This document shows positions 4,476-5,063 of a stretch of 5,063 bases of DNA, piece after piece. The stretch is from Reyranella sp. GTDB taxonomy: Bacteria; Pseudomonadota; Alphaproteobacteria; Reyranellales; Reyranellaceae. The first letter of the stretch is position 1, and each line of letters starts with the position of its first letter. The position numbers were made by a program, and so were the translations under genes. Location: NCBI GenBank assembly GCA_016780605.1, contig JADHLS010000507.1, positions 1 through 5,063 on the forward strand, written 5' to 3'. The notes beneath the pieces are model-generated. The model had not been told where the DNA came from. It searched no databases and saw only the letters and a program-made list of their open reading frames with translations.

Positions 4476-5063
4476 ATGGCCGACAACGCGCCGTCGTCAC
4501 CCGAAGAACGTCAGAAATCCCGCTGGCCGCTCATTCTGGGCAGCCTGGTCGGCGGGTTCCTGCTGCTGGCCGTCGGCCTCGCGCTGGGCTGGTACCTGTT
4601 CTATCGCCCGATCGTGAATGTCGCGGTGCAGCTGCCCGCGCCGCCGCCGCCTCCCGCCCCGCCCGGCCCCGACCAGGCCCAGGTGAAGGCGCTAGAAGAG
4701 CAGATCGAGAAGCAGAAGGCAGCCAACAAGCAGATCGAGGACCAGATCGCGCTCCTGAAGGAGCGGTTGAAGGCCGATGTCTGCACCGTCAAGGATCCGC
4801 TCGGCAAAGGCGGGTCGTCGCCCGCGCCGGCCGGCGCGCTGCCCGAACGCAAGACCGACGCGGGACCAACCGGCGGCGGCCAGGTCGTGCCGGCATCGGC
4901 TTCGGGCGATCCCCCGAAAGGCGACGGCAAGGCTGCTGCCAAGTTATCGCCGGCGGCTCTCGCGCAAGCGCTCGAACAGGCCACCGTCCTGGTGGTCTCG
5001 GCCGGAGGCGACAGTGGCTCCGGCTTTTTTATTGCGCCGAACTACGTCGTCACCAACCACCAC
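4476..5063 (+). CDS. Membrane-anchored trypsin-like protease, N-terminal part (runs off window)
   Basis: The first 196 codons are open to the window edge; the 3' part is missing. Order of parts: a short basic cytoplasmic N-terminus (1-17, with Arg12, Lys14, Arg16); one membrane span (18-43, PLILGSLVGGFLLLAVGLAL then WYLFY); a proline-rich linker (54-65); a charged coiled coil (about 66-100, LEEQIEKQK...IEDQIALLKERLK); a lone Cys103; a disordered Gly/Pro/Ala/Lys stretch (105-160); and from about 165 the beginning of a trypsin fold, TVLVVSAGGDSGSGFFIAPNYVVTNHH. By comparison with TNxHV motifs, the final His196 is the catalytic His. Asp and Ser would lie beyond the edge, so activity cannot be judged. 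The domain should be periplasmic (type II topology). The ATG at 4476 is the only usual start after the in-frame TGA at 4440-4442. There is no good Shine-Dalgarno: GGGAG (4457-4461) is 14 bases away. Confidence 0.85.
   Translation, partial: MADNAPSSPEERQKSRWPLILGSLVGGFLLLAVGLALGWYLFYRPIVNVAVQLPAPPPPPAPPGPDQAQVKALEEQIEKQKAANKQIEDQIALLKERLKADVCTVKDPLGKGGSSPAPAGALPERKTDAGPTGGGQVVPASASGDPPKGDGKAAAKLSPAALAQALEQATVLVVSAGGDSGSGFFIAPNYVVTNHH

Noticed and set aside
4601..4984. 127-codon minus-strand frame near the right end
   Set aside because: Antisense to the coiled-coil and linker region of the membrane protease; its Gly/Pro/Ser-rich composition mirrors the opposite strand's repeats.
1..5063. CRISPR array, tRNA, rRNA, insertion sequence, phage or toxin-antitoxin/defence genes
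   Set aside because: Read on both strands; no repeat-spacer pattern, clover-leaf, transposase motif or defence-type domain was found. TerB-like domains occur in some stress and defence-linked systems, but no other component of such a system is present here.

Overview
The window is a high-GC stretch of bacterial chromosome. Codon use ends strongly in G or C, with runs of GCC, GGC, CTG and CGC. Together with the gene types (an alphaproteobacterial-style periplasmic protease, an SCP2-type thiolase, a Coq4-family protein), this suggests an alphaproteobacterium, perhaps of the Rhodospirillales/Reyranella or Hyphomicrobiales kind. That placement is inference; no rRNA or marker gene is present. There is no sign of phage, insertion sequence, CRISPR array or tRNA.

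Layout, left to right. (1) 35-832 (+): a short-chain dehydrogenase/reductase (SDR) with a good nucleotide-binding end but all four classical active-site residues replaced. (2) 842-991 (+): a 49-residue single-pass membrane miniprotein, 9 bases after the SDR stop and in the same frame. (3) 1005-1967 (-): a protein joining a TerB-like helical region to a Coq4-like domain with a perfect HDxxH-x11-E motif; it converges on the miniprotein with 13 bases between. (4) 2027-2998 (-): an exported trypsin-fold serine protease with an N-terminal peptidoglycan-binding domain. (5) 3122-4291 (-): an SCP2/acetyl-CoA-acetyltransferase-type thiolase with a strong ribosome binding site. (6) 4292-4475: a divergent control region containing an AT-rich island with a perfect TAAGTG-N6-CACTTA inverted repeat. 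(7) 4476 to the window end (+): the start of a second trypsin-fold protease, membrane-anchored with a proline-rich linker and coiled coil, cut off exactly at its catalytic histidine.

The three minus-strand genes (thiolase, protease, TerB-Coq4) run in the same direction with gaps of 123 and 59 bases, so some co-transcription is possible, but no single pathway is obvious. The SDR and thiolase are both acyl-CoA/lipid-type enzymes, the Coq4-like protein points to quinone or prenyl-lipid chemistry, and the two proteases are envelope proteins. The points most worth a second look are the TerB-Coq4 fusion, the SDR that has lost its whole catalytic tetrad, the strand-specific hairpin just ahead of the Coq4-like start, and the operator-like palindrome between the divergent thiolase and protease genes. 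I see no complete new multi-gene system such as a defence island; most of the window looks like ordinary chromosome.
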